A stretch of 64,000 bases of DNA from assembly GCA_022241785.1 (NCBI GenBank), contig JAKOMP010000008.1:43027-107026 (forward strand), in the 5' to 3' direction. Of this stretch, positions 28,289-37,748 are shown piece after piece. A model generated the notes under the pieces. That model was not told the DNA's origin. It ran no database searches and saw only the letters and a program-made list of their open reading frames with translations. The translations under genes were made by a program, and so were the position numbers. How positions within the stretch are numbered: the stretch's first letter is position 1; every line of letters begins with the position of its first letter. The DNA comes from Cyanocohniella sp. LLY. Lineage in GTDB: Bacteria > Cyanobacteriota > Cyanobacteriia > Cyanobacteriales > Nostocaceae.

Positions 28289-29287
28289 ATGCCTGAATCC
28301 ACTGACACGCGCTCCTTCACCTCTCCCCTGGCGCTGGCTGCTCCCACTCCCCTCACTGAGCATCCGGCGGCTGTCTATTTGTCATCGCTGGGCGTTGGTT
28401 CTCGTCCAGCTATGCGCCATGCTCTCAATACGATCGCTCGATTACTCACCAATGACAGTTGTGATGCCATGACTCTCAACTGGGCAGCGCTGCGTTATAA
28501 ACATACTGCGGCGGTACGCGCTGTGCTGATTGAAAATAACAGTCCTGCCTATGCCAATAAGATGCTTTGTGCTTTGCGGCGAGTTTTAAAAGAAGCTTTA
28601 CGGTTAGAGTTAATGAATGCTCAAGATTTTGCTCGTGCTGTGGATATTCCTAATATTAAGGTCACTAAGCAGTTGCGGGGACGCGCCCTCTCAGCCACAG
28701 AAATTGCTGCTTTGATACAAGTTTGTTTTGATGACCCTACACCCACTGGTTACAGAGATGCTGCTTTGATCACTATCCTGCGCGGTGCCGGATTGCGGCG
28801 CTCGGAAGTAGTGAATTTAGATTTGAGTGACTTTGATGAAAATACAAGCGCTTTAACAGTTCGTGGGGGTAAAGGTGGAAAAGACCGGACTGTATATTTA
28901 CCCGATAGCGGTTTAGAGGTGTTGTCAGATTGGTTCAGCATCAGAGGAGTTACAGATGGCCCTCTGCTGTGTCATGTCAACAAAGGTGGGCGGGTGGTGC
29001 TACGGCGGCTAACATCTCAGGCGGTGTTGTTCATTTTAGAAAAACGTGGGCAGCAAGTGGGAGTTACTGACTTTTCGGCTCACGATTTCCGCCGCACTTT
29101 TATCTCGGAACTGTTGGACTCTGGTGTCGATATTTCCACGGTGCAAAAGCTGGCTGGTCATGTTAGTCCTGAGTTAACTGCCAGATACGACCGCCGCGAT
29201 GAACAAACTAAAAAACGTGCTGTTCAAAAGTTAATTATTCCTGGTTCTCGGAGAAAACCTCGGCAGGAGTTGGAATTGAATTTTTAA
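28289..29287 (+). CDS. Tyrosine recombinase (XerC/D-like), plasmid type
   Basis: A 332-residue site-specific recombinase. A core-binding N-terminal domain (to about 120) is followed by the catalytic domain with Arg in RGAGLRRSEV, the HDFRRTF box (His and second Arg), LAGH and the nucleophile Tyr in TARYDRR. Length and motifs are complete, so it is probably active. It may resolve plasmid multimers or move a cassette. No recombination site was identified. It converges on the gene at 29327-29881. Confidence 0.88.
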   Translation: MPESTDTRSFTSPLALAAPTPLTEHPAAVYLSSLGVGSRPAMRHALNTIARLLTNDSCDAMTLNWAALRYKHTAAVRAVLIENNSPAYANKMLCALRRVLKEALRLELMNAQDFARAVDIPNIKVTKQLRGRALSATEIAALIQVCFDDPTPTGYRDAALITILRGAGLRRSEVVNLDLSDFDENTSALTVRGGKGGKDRTVYLPDSGLEVLSDWFSIRGVTDGPLLCHVNKGGRVVLRRLTSQAVLFILEKRGQQVGVTDFSAHDFRRTFISELLDSGVDISTVQKLAGHVSPELTARYDRRDEQTKKRAVQKLIIPGSRRKPRQELELNF

Positions 29288-29326
29288 GTGGCGATTGCCG
29301 GATTTCTGCGCGGGACTCTCATCTCC

Positions 29327-29881
29327 TCACTTGACAGGATCATAAAGTCCAGTGTTGGCATTCCATTTCCATCCCGTACTCATGGGGTCGCGGTGGCGCG
29401 TATAGCTGAAAAATTCTTTCGTGCTGAGTTTTTCTCTTTCAGTGATCAGGCTTTGGGAAGTAACACCGAGTCTTTGGGCCAGACTTGTGTTTGTCCTGGG
29501 TTGCAGTTCAACTTGTGGTTGCTGGTGTGAGTACACTTGTCTGCGCGGTCTGGTATTGCTATATCGCCCAGAGGCCATAGCCCGTTCTAATTTTTCTAGG
29601 TGCTGGGCAATTGCTTCTAGTTTCGTTTTCACATCTTCACTTTGACCAGCAAGATGAGATTCTAGTTTTTCTAGCCTCTGTTCTAGCTGCGATACTGATT
29701 TACTACTGGGGGCAACATTGATATCAATATGGCTATCAAACTGAGAGATTAATTCTTCTAAGCCTTGCAGCAAGGAGATTGTATGCCCCTGGCGATGTAA
29801 TTGGGATAATTGGCGAACTGCCTCAATTAAGGCAGTAGGCACACGGATCATTTGGCTGGGAGGGGTCTTGTGGTCAGTCAT
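29327..29881 (-). CDS. Putative coiled-coil DNA-binding protein
   Basis: A 184-residue protein of unrecognised family. The first 45 residues resemble a ribbon-helix-helix (MIRVPTALIEAVRQLSQ...), residues 60-100 are a heptad-like coiled coil (LEQRLEKLESHL, LEAIAQHLEKLE), and the C-terminal 55 residues contain a possible helix-turn-helix (SLAQRLGVTSQSLITER) followed by a conserved-looking WKWNANTGLYDP tail. It may organise plasmid DNA or help the adjacent recombinase. Two GATATC sites lie just upstream. Confidence 0.6.
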   Translation of the reverse strand: MTDHKTPPSQMIRVPTALIEAVRQLSQLHRQGHTISLLQGLEELISQFDSHIDINVAPSSKSVSQLEQRLEKLESHLAGQSEDVKTKLEAIAQHLEKLERAMASGRYSNTRPRRQVYSHQQPQVELQPRTNTSLAQRLGVTSQSLITEREKLSTKEFFSYTRHRDPMSTGWKWNANTGLYDPVK

Positions 29882-29883
29882 TT

Positions 29884-29901
29884 GATATCAGAAATGATAT
29901 C
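29884..29901. promoter_or_regulatory. Paired GATATC operator-like sites
   Basis: GATATC at 29884-29889 and 29896-29901, 12 bp apart, 3 bp upstream of the minus-strand start at 29881. Self-complementary half-sites at about one helical turn fit a small repressor, perhaps the gene's own product. Confidence 0.35.
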
Positions 29902-29978
29902 GACAAACTAATTATAGAACTAAACTAACCGCAATAAGGTGAGCCTTACAATTAGACAAGGTAAAAGTTTAATCCTCA

Positions 29979-30005
29979 CATCTCCTCCGAAAAAAATCGC
30001 TCTCC
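29979..30005 (+). repeat. Boundary repeat, copy 3
   Basis: 27 bp with a single difference (CTCCTCC for CTCCCCC) from 8361-8387, in the same orientation as copy 1. It lies about 205 bp upstream of the next large operon, at the same side as copy 1 lies relative to the DISARM-like operon. Confidence 0.8.
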
Positions 30006-30100
30006 GTGATTGCAGCGATATGACCATCAAAGTCAAATTTTAAGAAGTGGGCTTCTTGGGTTGTTGGATGTTATTGAGACGGGAATTTCTCCTGATTAAC

Positions 30101-30129
30101 TTGACAAATTACTTATACTTAAGTTATTT
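30101..30129 (+). promoter_or_regulatory. Candidate promoter of the two-gene system
   Basis: TTGACA (30101-30106), 17 bp, then TTATTT (30124-30129). It ends 82 bp upstream of the ATG at 30212, which has AAGGA as ribosome site. The -35 is perfect, the -10 weak. The rest of 29902-30211 holds boundary repeat copy 3 and nothing else recognised. Confidence 0.4.
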
Positions 30130-30211
30130 AAGGGAAAGGTTCCATTTGTTCCAACTTGATAGTTGAAGCAGGTGAAGCAGTCACACGACTGGTGTAAAGG
30201 ATAAAGTAAAT

Positions 30212-33200
30212 ATGTCTTCACGAAAAATTGGTAGTGCCAAAATTCAGGCAACCTCACCTAAGCCTTCTATTGACCTAGTTAATGTCGTAGAATTGCTGGC
30301 TAAATCTATTCCCACTAAAGAACATAAAACAAACACAACTGAGTTGCATCCTGACTACAAGCCAGCGTTTGATTTCGATGCTCAAAACCAACGATTGCGG
30401 CTTTGTAGTTCAGCAATATTACGGAGGCTATTTGGACTACGAGATTTCAAAGAAGCTTTTAACCCCGATGAAGGGGGCGGATTTATTCAAGAGTTGGAAT
30501 TATCAGGATTTGGAACTAAGTCTCTCGTTGGTGGCAACTTAACAGAAGGAAGTACAGTTAGGCTATCTGCTGCTGTAGATAAGTTAATTGCAGCTATTGA
30601 TAAAGAAATTGATGCCGCATTACCCCAAGAAAGTTCATTGTCGGCACTGTTGCTAGATCAACCGTTTCAAAACCTTCAGCAATTAGCAAAAAAAACAGGT
30701 ACTAATTTTCAGAATGAGCCGCAGACAGCTAACCTTGTGCCGATCGCATTTCCTGACGCTGAGGCTAATACTAATTTAAATAAGCCTGTAGCCAAAGTAA
30801 TTTCTGCTCGTGAACAAATTGATGCTGAGGATTACTTTCAACGTATGTGTAGTGCAGTCAGGGAGTATGTGCAAAATCAGCTAGATTGGGATGAAGATGA
30901 TATTGAAGCAGCTATTGATAGTCTACGTGCAGAGCGAGATAGAGCCGATAGCCAATTGACTCGATTTCTCAACTTTTTAGATGATGAAGCATTAGCACGG
31001 GTAAGACAGACAATTACCCTGCGGATTATGGAAGCTATTGCTCAATATAGTGTTACCAACAGTCAACCCAAACACCAGCTTTTAGGAGAATATGTCCATC
31101 GCGTCACAAGTTTGTTAACATCTGCAAGAGAAATTGGTTATAGCGTTGACTTCACCACTCATTTTGGCGTTGCTGCTGAATTTGAGTTATCAGAGTACTT
31201 AAATAAAGCAACTTTCTATTACTGTCTTCCAGTGTGGCCAGAATGGGGAACTCAAATTTTTGAAGAAAAAACCAGAAATCAGCAAGGCACTAATTATGGG
31301 GTAGTTCGCGAAGTGAGCTATCGCTTTCGTATTAATGGTAATAATCCTGAAAAGAATAAATCCGCTTTTTTAGCACGACTTGACCAAATTGAAGCAGAAC
31401 TAATTCCAGATGATGAAATATTACCCCAACAACCTTGGGCAGTATGTCGGCGGCTAGCTGAACTCATTTTTTTAGGAATTATTATTCCTCATCAAAATGA
31501 GGAAAGGCTAAGTGCAGAAGCTTTACCTAATTTTGTGCAGGAAATCCTCACATACCTGAAAACAGGTGGTAAGTCAGCTATCAAACAGATGATAGAGGAT
31601 TTACGAAACCGTGAGTCTTCAATGCAAACAATTGCCGCAGCTTTGATTGATATACTCCAAAGCAAAAGTCAAAAGATTATTTGCCAAGTTCAAAAGCAAA
31701 CTTCCCAACAATTTATTTGTGTAAAACGTAGCATTATTGAATGGTCACGCTTAGAAGGAGCAGAAGCAGGAGTAAGGGATTTACTCAAAAGTTCTCCTCA
31801 AACTAGCCGTGAAAATGTGGAATGGTTTAAACACATTGAAGTTTGCAATACTCCAGAAACACCGGAGCTTTTATTCTCTGTTCATGTAAATACAGATATT
31901 TCTGAGCATAATTTAGTCACCAAAGGCGATATCTATCCGATTCAAGCACAAAGGTCATTAACACAACAACTGCTGCAAATTATTTGGGTGCCTCGCTCTT
32001 TTAATAAAGAAGAAAAAGGATGGAAGTATGAATTATCCCCCAATGCCGGTCATGCTAAAGGATGGATTTTACCAGCAGCAGTCATAATTGATTATGACAT
32101 TCAACTTTTAACTCGCCGTTCTAAACAAAAAGGCAGTGAAAAAAATAAACAATATCATGCAGCAGCAGTTGCTGCTTTTACAGTATTGATTTACTGCTGT
32201 TTATGGAGGATTATTGATAAATTAAAACAAGGATCTAATATTAATTTCACTACTTTAATGCTACGACTGCAAGAGCAAGGTAAAGACCTTGATGAAACAA
32301 GTGGTGATAATTACGTTTATGCAGCAGCCCAAACTTTAGAAGCGATATTAGCTGAAGATACTAATATCAGAATGCAGGGAGTTATTCTCGAAAACTTGGC
32401 TAAACAAACTGCAAATACAAAATGGATAAAACAAAGTATTTTTGATGCTTTGTTAAGTGCTTTTCCTCTATATATTAGTACACCAATAACGCCAGAAGTA
32501 CCAAAAATTGGGTTGATTTCTTATGCAACTCGTCCTTGTAATGACGCTATTTCATTAAATGCAGAAGAAAAAGGTTATCTGTTTCTAACTCAAAGTTATA
32601 TTGCTAGTGCTGTAGTTAATCCTTTTTCGGGTTATGAACTTAAAGCAGAAAGAATACAGTCTGATATTGTTGATTCTCCCGAACAATTGAGAAAACAACG
32701 CTTAGTACAAGAAGAAATTCGTTATCTCAAAAACCAAGGATGTCAACACATTATTTTGCTTTCTCATGCTTATCGTGGGCGCAGATTTAACCGCACAGCA
32801 GATTACAATTCTGGTTTAACACCAAAGGAGTTTTTGGAAGATGTTTTTCAAACTTTTCCTGACTTAAATATTTATACTATGCTGCGGGATGTATTTCCAG
32901 CGACAAGATTACAAAAACGCGGTAAAGGTGAAGCTGCATTTGAAATTTTACACGCAGCAGATCATACTAATTTTTTGCATTCTGTAGAAACTGTTCGGGT
33001 GCGAGATGTCATTCCTGTATACACTTTTGCCACACTGTTTGCAGTGCAAGAACAGCAACGACCACAGTCGGGTTTTTGTGTCTATTTCCTAGTATCTGAC
33101 CAACGAGTAAGTGATATTACTTGGACAGAACGTGCTAGACAACACCTTGTCAATGCCGAACAAAATTCTCATGTTAATCCTTGCTTAATTTCTCTGTTGC

Positions 33201-33406
33201 GAGGGTTACATTTTATTGAAGCAGAACGTGGTGTGAAACAAGGACAACTCATTCCAGTTTTAGATCCCTTTCGTTGGATATCACCAAATACCGTTGAGGC
33301 GGCGGGAGAAGTGGAAGTATTACATACTCGGCGTAAAGGTAAAGTGTATCTCAGCTATCCGGCTTTACTGACTCATATTTCTCAAGTTTTGCACCGCAGG
33401 AAGTAA
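30212..33406 (+). CDS. Unrecognised 1064-residue protein, possible PIWI-like C-terminus
   Basis: I do not recognise this protein with certainty. Residues 1-140 look like an independent domain. A charged helical region follows (about 180-330), then a long mixed domain to about 760. The last 300 residues show an alternating strand-helix pattern: GLISYATRPCN (R774), GYLFLTQSYIA, a long helix, HIILLSHAYRGRRFNR (R855), and a final KVYLSYPALLTHISQVL. This order loosely recalls the RNase-H-like domain of pPIWI-RE proteins, which have about this length and occur beside helicases and nucleases. No canonical DEDX catalytic set is visible. It ends 8 nt before the helicase frame opens, so the two form an operon. 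Confidence 0.6.
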   Translation: MSSRKIGSAKIQATSPKPSIDLVNVVELLAKSIPTKEHKTNTTELHPDYKPAFDFDAQNQRLRLCSSAILRRLFGLRDFKEAFNPDEGGGFIQELELSGFGTKSLVGGNLTEGSTVRLSAAVDKLIAAIDKEIDAALPQESSLSALLLDQPFQNLQQLAKKTGTNFQNEPQTANLVPIAFPDAEANTNLNKPVAKVISAREQIDAEDYFQRMCSAVREYVQNQLDWDEDDIEAAIDSLRAERDRADSQLTRFLNFLDDEALARVRQTITLRIMEAIAQYSVTNSQPKHQLLGEYVHRVTSLLTSAREIGYSVDFTTHFGVAAEFELSEYLNKATFYYCLPVWPEWGTQIFEEKTRNQQGTNYGVVREVSYRFRINGNNPEKNKSAFLARLDQIEAELIPDDEILPQQPWAVCRRLAELIFLGIIIPHQNEERLSAEALPNFVQEILTYLKTGGKSAIKQMIEDLRNRESSMQTIAAALIDILQSKSQKIICQVQKQTSQQFICVKRSIIEWSRLEGAEAGVRDLLKSSPQTSRENVEWFKHIEVCNTPETPELLFSVHVNTDISEHNLVTKGDIYPIQAQRSLTQQLLQIIWVPRSFNKEEKGWKYELSPNAGHAKGWILPAAVIIDYDIQLLTRRSKQKGSEKNKQYHAAAVAAFTVLIYCCLWRIIDKLKQGSNINFTTLMLRLQEQGKDLDETSGDNYVYAAAQTLEAILAEDTNIRMQGVILENLAKQTANTKWIKQSIFDALLSAFPLYISTPITPEVPKIGLISYATRPCNDAISLNAEEKGYLFLTQSYIASAVVNPFSGYELKAERIQSDIVDSPEQLRKQRLVQEEIRYLKNQGCQHIILLSHAYRGRRFNRTADYNSGLTPKEFLEDVFQTFPDLNIYTMLRDVFPATRLQKRGKGEAAFEILHAADHTNFLHSVETVRVRDVIPVYTFATLFAVQEQQRPQSGFCVYFLVSDQRVSDITWTERARQHLVNAEQNSHVNPCLISLLRGLHFIEAERGVKQGQLIPVLDPFRWISPNTVEAAGEVEVLHTRRKGKVYLSYPALLTHISQVLHRRK

Positions 33407-33432
33407 ACAGACATTTGAGGGAACAAGAAGTA

Positions 33433-36400
33433 ATGCAACTATCAATTTTAGAACAGGCATCTGTATGGGGACAGGTGTTTGAAATTGCTGTTAAACGTGG
33501 AGTTTTACAAAATCTGATTCATCAAAAGTTACTGAGTGACCAACATCAGGCTCTGAAACCTTGGCAAGAGGTAAAAAATGCAGAAATTTATAGCCAATTG
33601 GTAAGATCTTTGAAATTGACAGATCCAAATGCTCAAGAATGGGTCAGCACAATGGTACGTCATCTGTTGGTATTGGGGTATGGATTAGGCTGGACAGCAG
33701 TGCGAGAATGCTTTAAACATATACCAGTGCGACAGCCATATGTGACAGCGATTTGGTGTCCGTTGGTACTTCCAGGACAGCAGATGCAACGTGAAGCTGA
33801 ACAAGAAAAAACAGCACAAGAATTTCAAGAGGCTTTTCATCTCCCAGGAAGACCAGATTTAGGATTAGTAAAAACAGGACAACCAGCAAGAGCAGATTTT
33901 TTACTTTGGTTATCGAGTGGAAAGAATACCAGGCAAAAATTTGAGCATTTCCTTCTATGTTTGGAGTTTTCCTATAATGCACCTGCAAAATTGGCAGACT
34001 TTAGCACAGAAACTGCTCACCTAGGGGAAATGAGCCGTTATGCTCGTTATATTGATTCACGGGGTGTATTTTCTAGGGTTTGTGCTGAGGTGGAAGGTGG
34101 GGAATTTTTATTTTCGTCAAATCTAAAAAATCACCTATCTGCTTTCAGCGGTTTGGACAAACCGTTGTTTAAGCTTTGTCAAGCCTCGTCTTATACTGAG
34201 CGTTTGATAAATTTGTTAAAAAAACAAGGACAATTAAAGGGTGGTTGTAGTGCTAGAGCGATCGCTGTCACCTCAAATGGATGTGAAAGTATTGCTGCTC
34301 ATTTTTTGGACGAATCAGAACTAAATCCTAGAGCCAAGTTGATGACATCTTTGGGTGAGGCGTATCGTAACACCCGCAAATTAGATAACCAACCCGATGC
34401 ACTCTCAACAGAAATTCGTGTAGCGTTTAATAAGTTGGTGCGATCGCTTCCCTCTGATTTTGAGCGACAAGCCAAGCAACTAAAGCAAGAACCTAATTCA
34501 GAAGCGTCACTGCACTACCAATTTACAGAACAAGTGACAGGATTCTACAATCCTATGCAAGAATTTTCCCAGCAGGAAGCGCTCACTAACATTGAAGCGA
34601 CAGAATCACTGTACAACTATTTTGGTGGAAGTCCTCAAGTTCATTTCCAATCAATCTTCCAAAACCTACCAAAACAAATTTCCCTGCGAACAATCCACGA
34701 ATATGCAGTTATTACTGGTCTAAAATCCGCCCAAACTGGAAGACTGAATGTTATTGCGTTAGAAGGAAATCCAGGAATTGGTAAAACCACTGCTGTAATT
34801 AAGTTTCTGGAAGCACAATCGGAAGGTTTTGTGTTTTTTTATCTCAGTCCACGAGTGGTGATTAATCGGGACGTTACCGCTAAATTTGCCAAAAAAGACG
34901 GAAATCCTAGTGGTATTTTGACCATCACTACTAATGCTAATTTAATTACTTCAGCGCCTAAGTGGTACGAAAAACAGGTACTGGACAAAGGTGAGAAACA
35001 GCGCTGTGTAAATAGTGCAGTAGTTGTAGATGGGATTGCCGAATTGAAACATCCTGATGGTAGTACTATTTTCCTTACACCTGAACAGGAACACGAAATT
35101 GATTGCAATATAGTCACTGCTAACCGCTTTAAACGTACCCGCAACGAACGAGAAGACAGCGTACAATCTATACATCGTCCTGGTGTATTACGCACTCTTG
35201 CCAGTTCAGCCCGTAAATTGCTAGAAGAAAATCCCCAAGTAAATCAGCTAGTAATGACTGCGGCTATTCAAGGTTATCGCCACCTTGACCAAACAACTAC
35301 AATTGATGCTTTAGGAAATTTATTTGCTAAAAAAGCTAATACCAAACCAGGACAACAAGAACGCCGTAACTTTGGCGCCAAAATTCCTACTATCATCGCA
35401 ATGGTTGATGAATTGGCTGGTGATGGTGCAGGGGCGCTATTTGTTCATAAACTAGCACAATGGTTACAGCAACAGTTCATCGAACCTTTTGAAGGTACTA
35501 AATCACCGTTTAAAGTAATTTTGATTATTGCTGATGCTTCTTTAAGTAATCAAATAGTCCTTAATAGTTATCTCAATTCTGGAAATTATGCTCCTGATAA
35601 AGTATTAATTAGTCCGACTCAAGGGGAAGCAGCATTTCGCGTTACGGGTACTGATATCAAAATAGGGCTGAAAAAACACCCAGTATTACATATCATGACT
35701 AATAGCTATCCGGCTTCTCAACTTAATATTGAATATAGGATTCACCTTGCACCCATAACACCTAAGCTGATAAAAGCTGACTTACAACAGGGAATTCGTC
35801 AAGCAGTACGGGAACAATTAGAAGATAAATTATTAAATAATGCCTATAAAGAAATTAGAAGAGGTATAAAGGAAGGAGCAGAACAATTAATATTTTTTGC
35901 CCAGGACAAAGCCTTTTTGCGTCAATTAAAGCATAAGTTGATAGATGGAAAAGATGCTCTTTGTCAAAATCACGAAGTGGAAATTTTAGATCAAAGTGTA
36001 CCTCCCAATAAACGATTAGAGTTAGTACAGGAAAAAAAAAGAGATAAAATTCGAGTTTTTTTAATGACTTCTTCAGGAGCAAGAGGTGTATCTTTTCCAA
36101 AAACTGATTGGATTATTGCAGCCATTCCTAGATTTAATATAGAAGCTGCTTTAATGGAAGTTGCTCAACTCATTTATCGTGGACGAGGAATGTACACAGA
36201 CCCAGAAACCAAAATATTAGTTTCTGGAGATGATAAAGCTAGGCGTTTAATAATGCTAATAAATGATGGTTTTATTGTAGGGGAGGATATTGATAAATCA
36301 AGACGGTGGTTACGCCAGTCTAGCGATATATTAACTTTATTAATGATGTTACGTTCTACAATTCACACTCGTATAAAAGGGGATGCAGGACTTAAGAATC

Positions 36401-37299
36401 AACGTCTCGCTTTTGTGCCAGTGGGTTCAATTGGAGATGAAGAATTATTAAATTTAATGTCTGATGACGTGTGGATTTTTTTGCAAGAAGCGCGAGTTTT
36501 TGTCTATGATAATCAATCAGAAGAAGAGAAAAGAATTGTCAAAAAAGCAGAGCAGTTAACACAAAAAATATTTGCTCAATTCACCTTAAAAGGTAATACA
36601 CTTAATAGACAAGCTAAGTCTTATGTAGATTATTCTACTTTAGAAGCTTTTATCAAAGCAGTGTCTAGAAGTTCAAGCCGTTTACTCCCATCTCTAGAAA
36701 ATGTAAATTTAGTAATTCCTGATTCTTTAAGTTGTATCGGCCCTTTCTGGATAGAAGACTGGTCTAATCGGCATACAGAAGAAAAATTCAGTTTTGAAGG
36801 ATGGCGTAAAAATATTCAACAATACAGTCAAGAGCTTTTAGGATTATTGACAGTAATTTATCAAGATAAAAATGGTAAATATCCACCTAAACTCAAACGT
36901 CCGGCTAAGGGATTACATCAAATTTTAATTCGAGAGAAGGAAGAATCTATTTGGGAATATTCAACACTACAAAGTTTGAAAACACAGAATATTGTGGCTA
37001 GTATCCCGCTTGATTATCCCCATTTTTGGCGTGAAGAGTTAGAAGATGATACTCAAAAACAAGTAATAGAAGATCCAGGTACATGGCAGAGTACTTTAGG
37101 AAGAAGTTTAACACCAAAAGGTTTGGTTATGCCTGTAGTTCCACAATATGAAACATTTCCTTGGGCAGCTGTAGCTGGGCGAAGGGTTTTTAGTCAATTG
37201 GAGACTGTTTTTAGTGATCGCTATTTTCTCGCCTCTAGTGAATTAAATCTACTCAACAGCATTTTGTTAGTAGATGCGTTGAATGATAATGTTAGTTGA
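33433..37299 (+). CDS. SF2 helicase with nuclease-like N-terminal region
   Basis: A 1288-residue protein. The N-terminal 300 residues contain a restriction-enzyme-like stretch, RPDLGLVKT, ARADFLLWL (D155) and LLCLEFSYN (E178), without a clear catalytic Lys. The helicase core has Walker A EGNPGIGKTTA (K451), Walker B AMVDELAGDGAG (D659, E660), TSSGARGVSFPK as motif V and QLIYRGRGM (Q912-R918) as motif VI. A 350-residue helical tail ends the protein. ATG 33433 is preferred, with GAGGG upstream; a TTG at 33415 is in frame. Co-transcribed with the upstream large protein, it is a likely ATP-driven partner in a defence system. Domain spacing is unlike SNF2 or UvrD. Confidence 0.75.
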   Translation: MQLSILEQASVWGQVFEIAVKRGVLQNLIHQKLLSDQHQALKPWQEVKNAEIYSQLVRSLKLTDPNAQEWVSTMVRHLLVLGYGLGWTAVRECFKHIPVRQPYVTAIWCPLVLPGQQMQREAEQEKTAQEFQEAFHLPGRPDLGLVKTGQPARADFLLWLSSGKNTRQKFEHFLLCLEFSYNAPAKLADFSTETAHLGEMSRYARYIDSRGVFSRVCAEVEGGEFLFSSNLKNHLSAFSGLDKPLFKLCQASSYTERLINLLKKQGQLKGGCSARAIAVTSNGCESIAAHFLDESELNPRAKLMTSLGEAYRNTRKLDNQPDALSTEIRVAFNKLVRSLPSDFERQAKQLKQEPNSEASLHYQFTEQVTGFYNPMQEFSQQEALTNIEATESLYNYFGGSPQVHFQSIFQNLPKQISLRTIHEYAVITGLKSAQTGRLNVIALEGNPGIGKTTAVIKFLEAQSEGFVFFYLSPRVVINRDVTAKFAKKDGNPSGILTITTNANLITSAPKWYEKQVLDKGEKQRCVNSAVVVDGIAELKHPDGSTIFLTPEQEHEIDCNIVTANRFKRTRNEREDSVQSIHRPGVLRTLASSARKLLEENPQVNQLVMTAAIQGYRHLDQTTTIDALGNLFAKKANTKPGQQERRNFGAKIPTIIAMVDELAGDGAGALFVHKLAQWLQQQFIEPFEGTKSPFKVILIIADASLSNQIVLNSYLNSGNYAPDKVLISPTQGEAAFRVTGTDIKIGLKKHPVLHIMTNSYPASQLNIEYRIHLAPITPKLIKADLQQGIRQAVREQLEDKLLNNAYKEIRRGIKEGAEQLIFFAQDKAFLRQLKHKLIDGKDALCQNHEVEILDQSVPPNKRLELVQEKKRDKIRVFLMTSSGARGVSFPKTDWIIAAIPRFNIEAALMEVAQLIYRGRGMYTDPETKILVSGDDKARRLIMLINDGFIVGEDIDKSRRWLRQSSDILTLLMMLRSTIHTRIKGDAGLKNQRLAFVPVGSIGDEELLNLMSDDVWIFLQEARVFVYDNQSEEEKRIVKKAEQLTQKIFAQFTLKGNTLNRQAKSYVDYSTLEAFIKAVSRSSSRLLPSLENVNLVIPDSLSCIGPFWIEDWSNRHTEEKFSFEGWRKNIQQYSQELLGLLTVIYQDKNGKYPPKLKRPAKGLHQILIREKEESIWEYSTLQSLKTQNIVASIPLDYPHFWREELEDDTQKQVIEDPGTWQSTLGRSLTPKGLVMPVVPQYETFPWAAVAGRRVFSQLETVFSDRYFLASSELNLLNSILLVDALNDNVS

Positions 37300-37748
37300 C
37301 CATATGAAAACCCTGTGTTAACTAACTACTTCAAATGTGATTGCCATTGCTGATAATCTTTCAGTATCGATACCACTAAAGCCTATTGGTAATGAATGCT
37401 ATAGGTTTCACATTGATACCGCCCTGCATAGCTGCATCTGAGACATTTGGCAAGTCATTGGTCAAACCCAAAATTTCATCATCATTGACAGAAATGGGGC
37501 TATGAGTCCTCAACCCTTTATTATTCACCTGAGTTCGGGTTAAGCAACGTGAGTTCGACAGAACTAAAAAATGGCAGGAGGTAGAGCAGGTAAATCTTTT
37601 GGGTAAATATCAATTATGTTTGTTAGATATTCTTAGTCTCGGCGTTTTTTTGTGACTTTTTTCCCACTTCTCAATCAATCGTAGCGATCACTTCCGCCAC
37701 TATTAACTCTGCACCTCAGCAAAGCCGAGCCCAAGGCGATCGCCTGCT
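37300..37748. other. Gap between two defence regions
   Basis: No clear gene. A minus-strand open stretch of about 50 codons (roughly 37377-37526) encodes a peptide-like sequence (DDEILGLTNDLPNVSDAAM) without a convincing start; it may be a decayed gene end. GAGTTCG is repeated at about 37531 and 37551. HIP1-type GCGATCGC lies near the end of the gap at 37736-37743. No terminator was found after the helicase. Confidence 0.35.
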
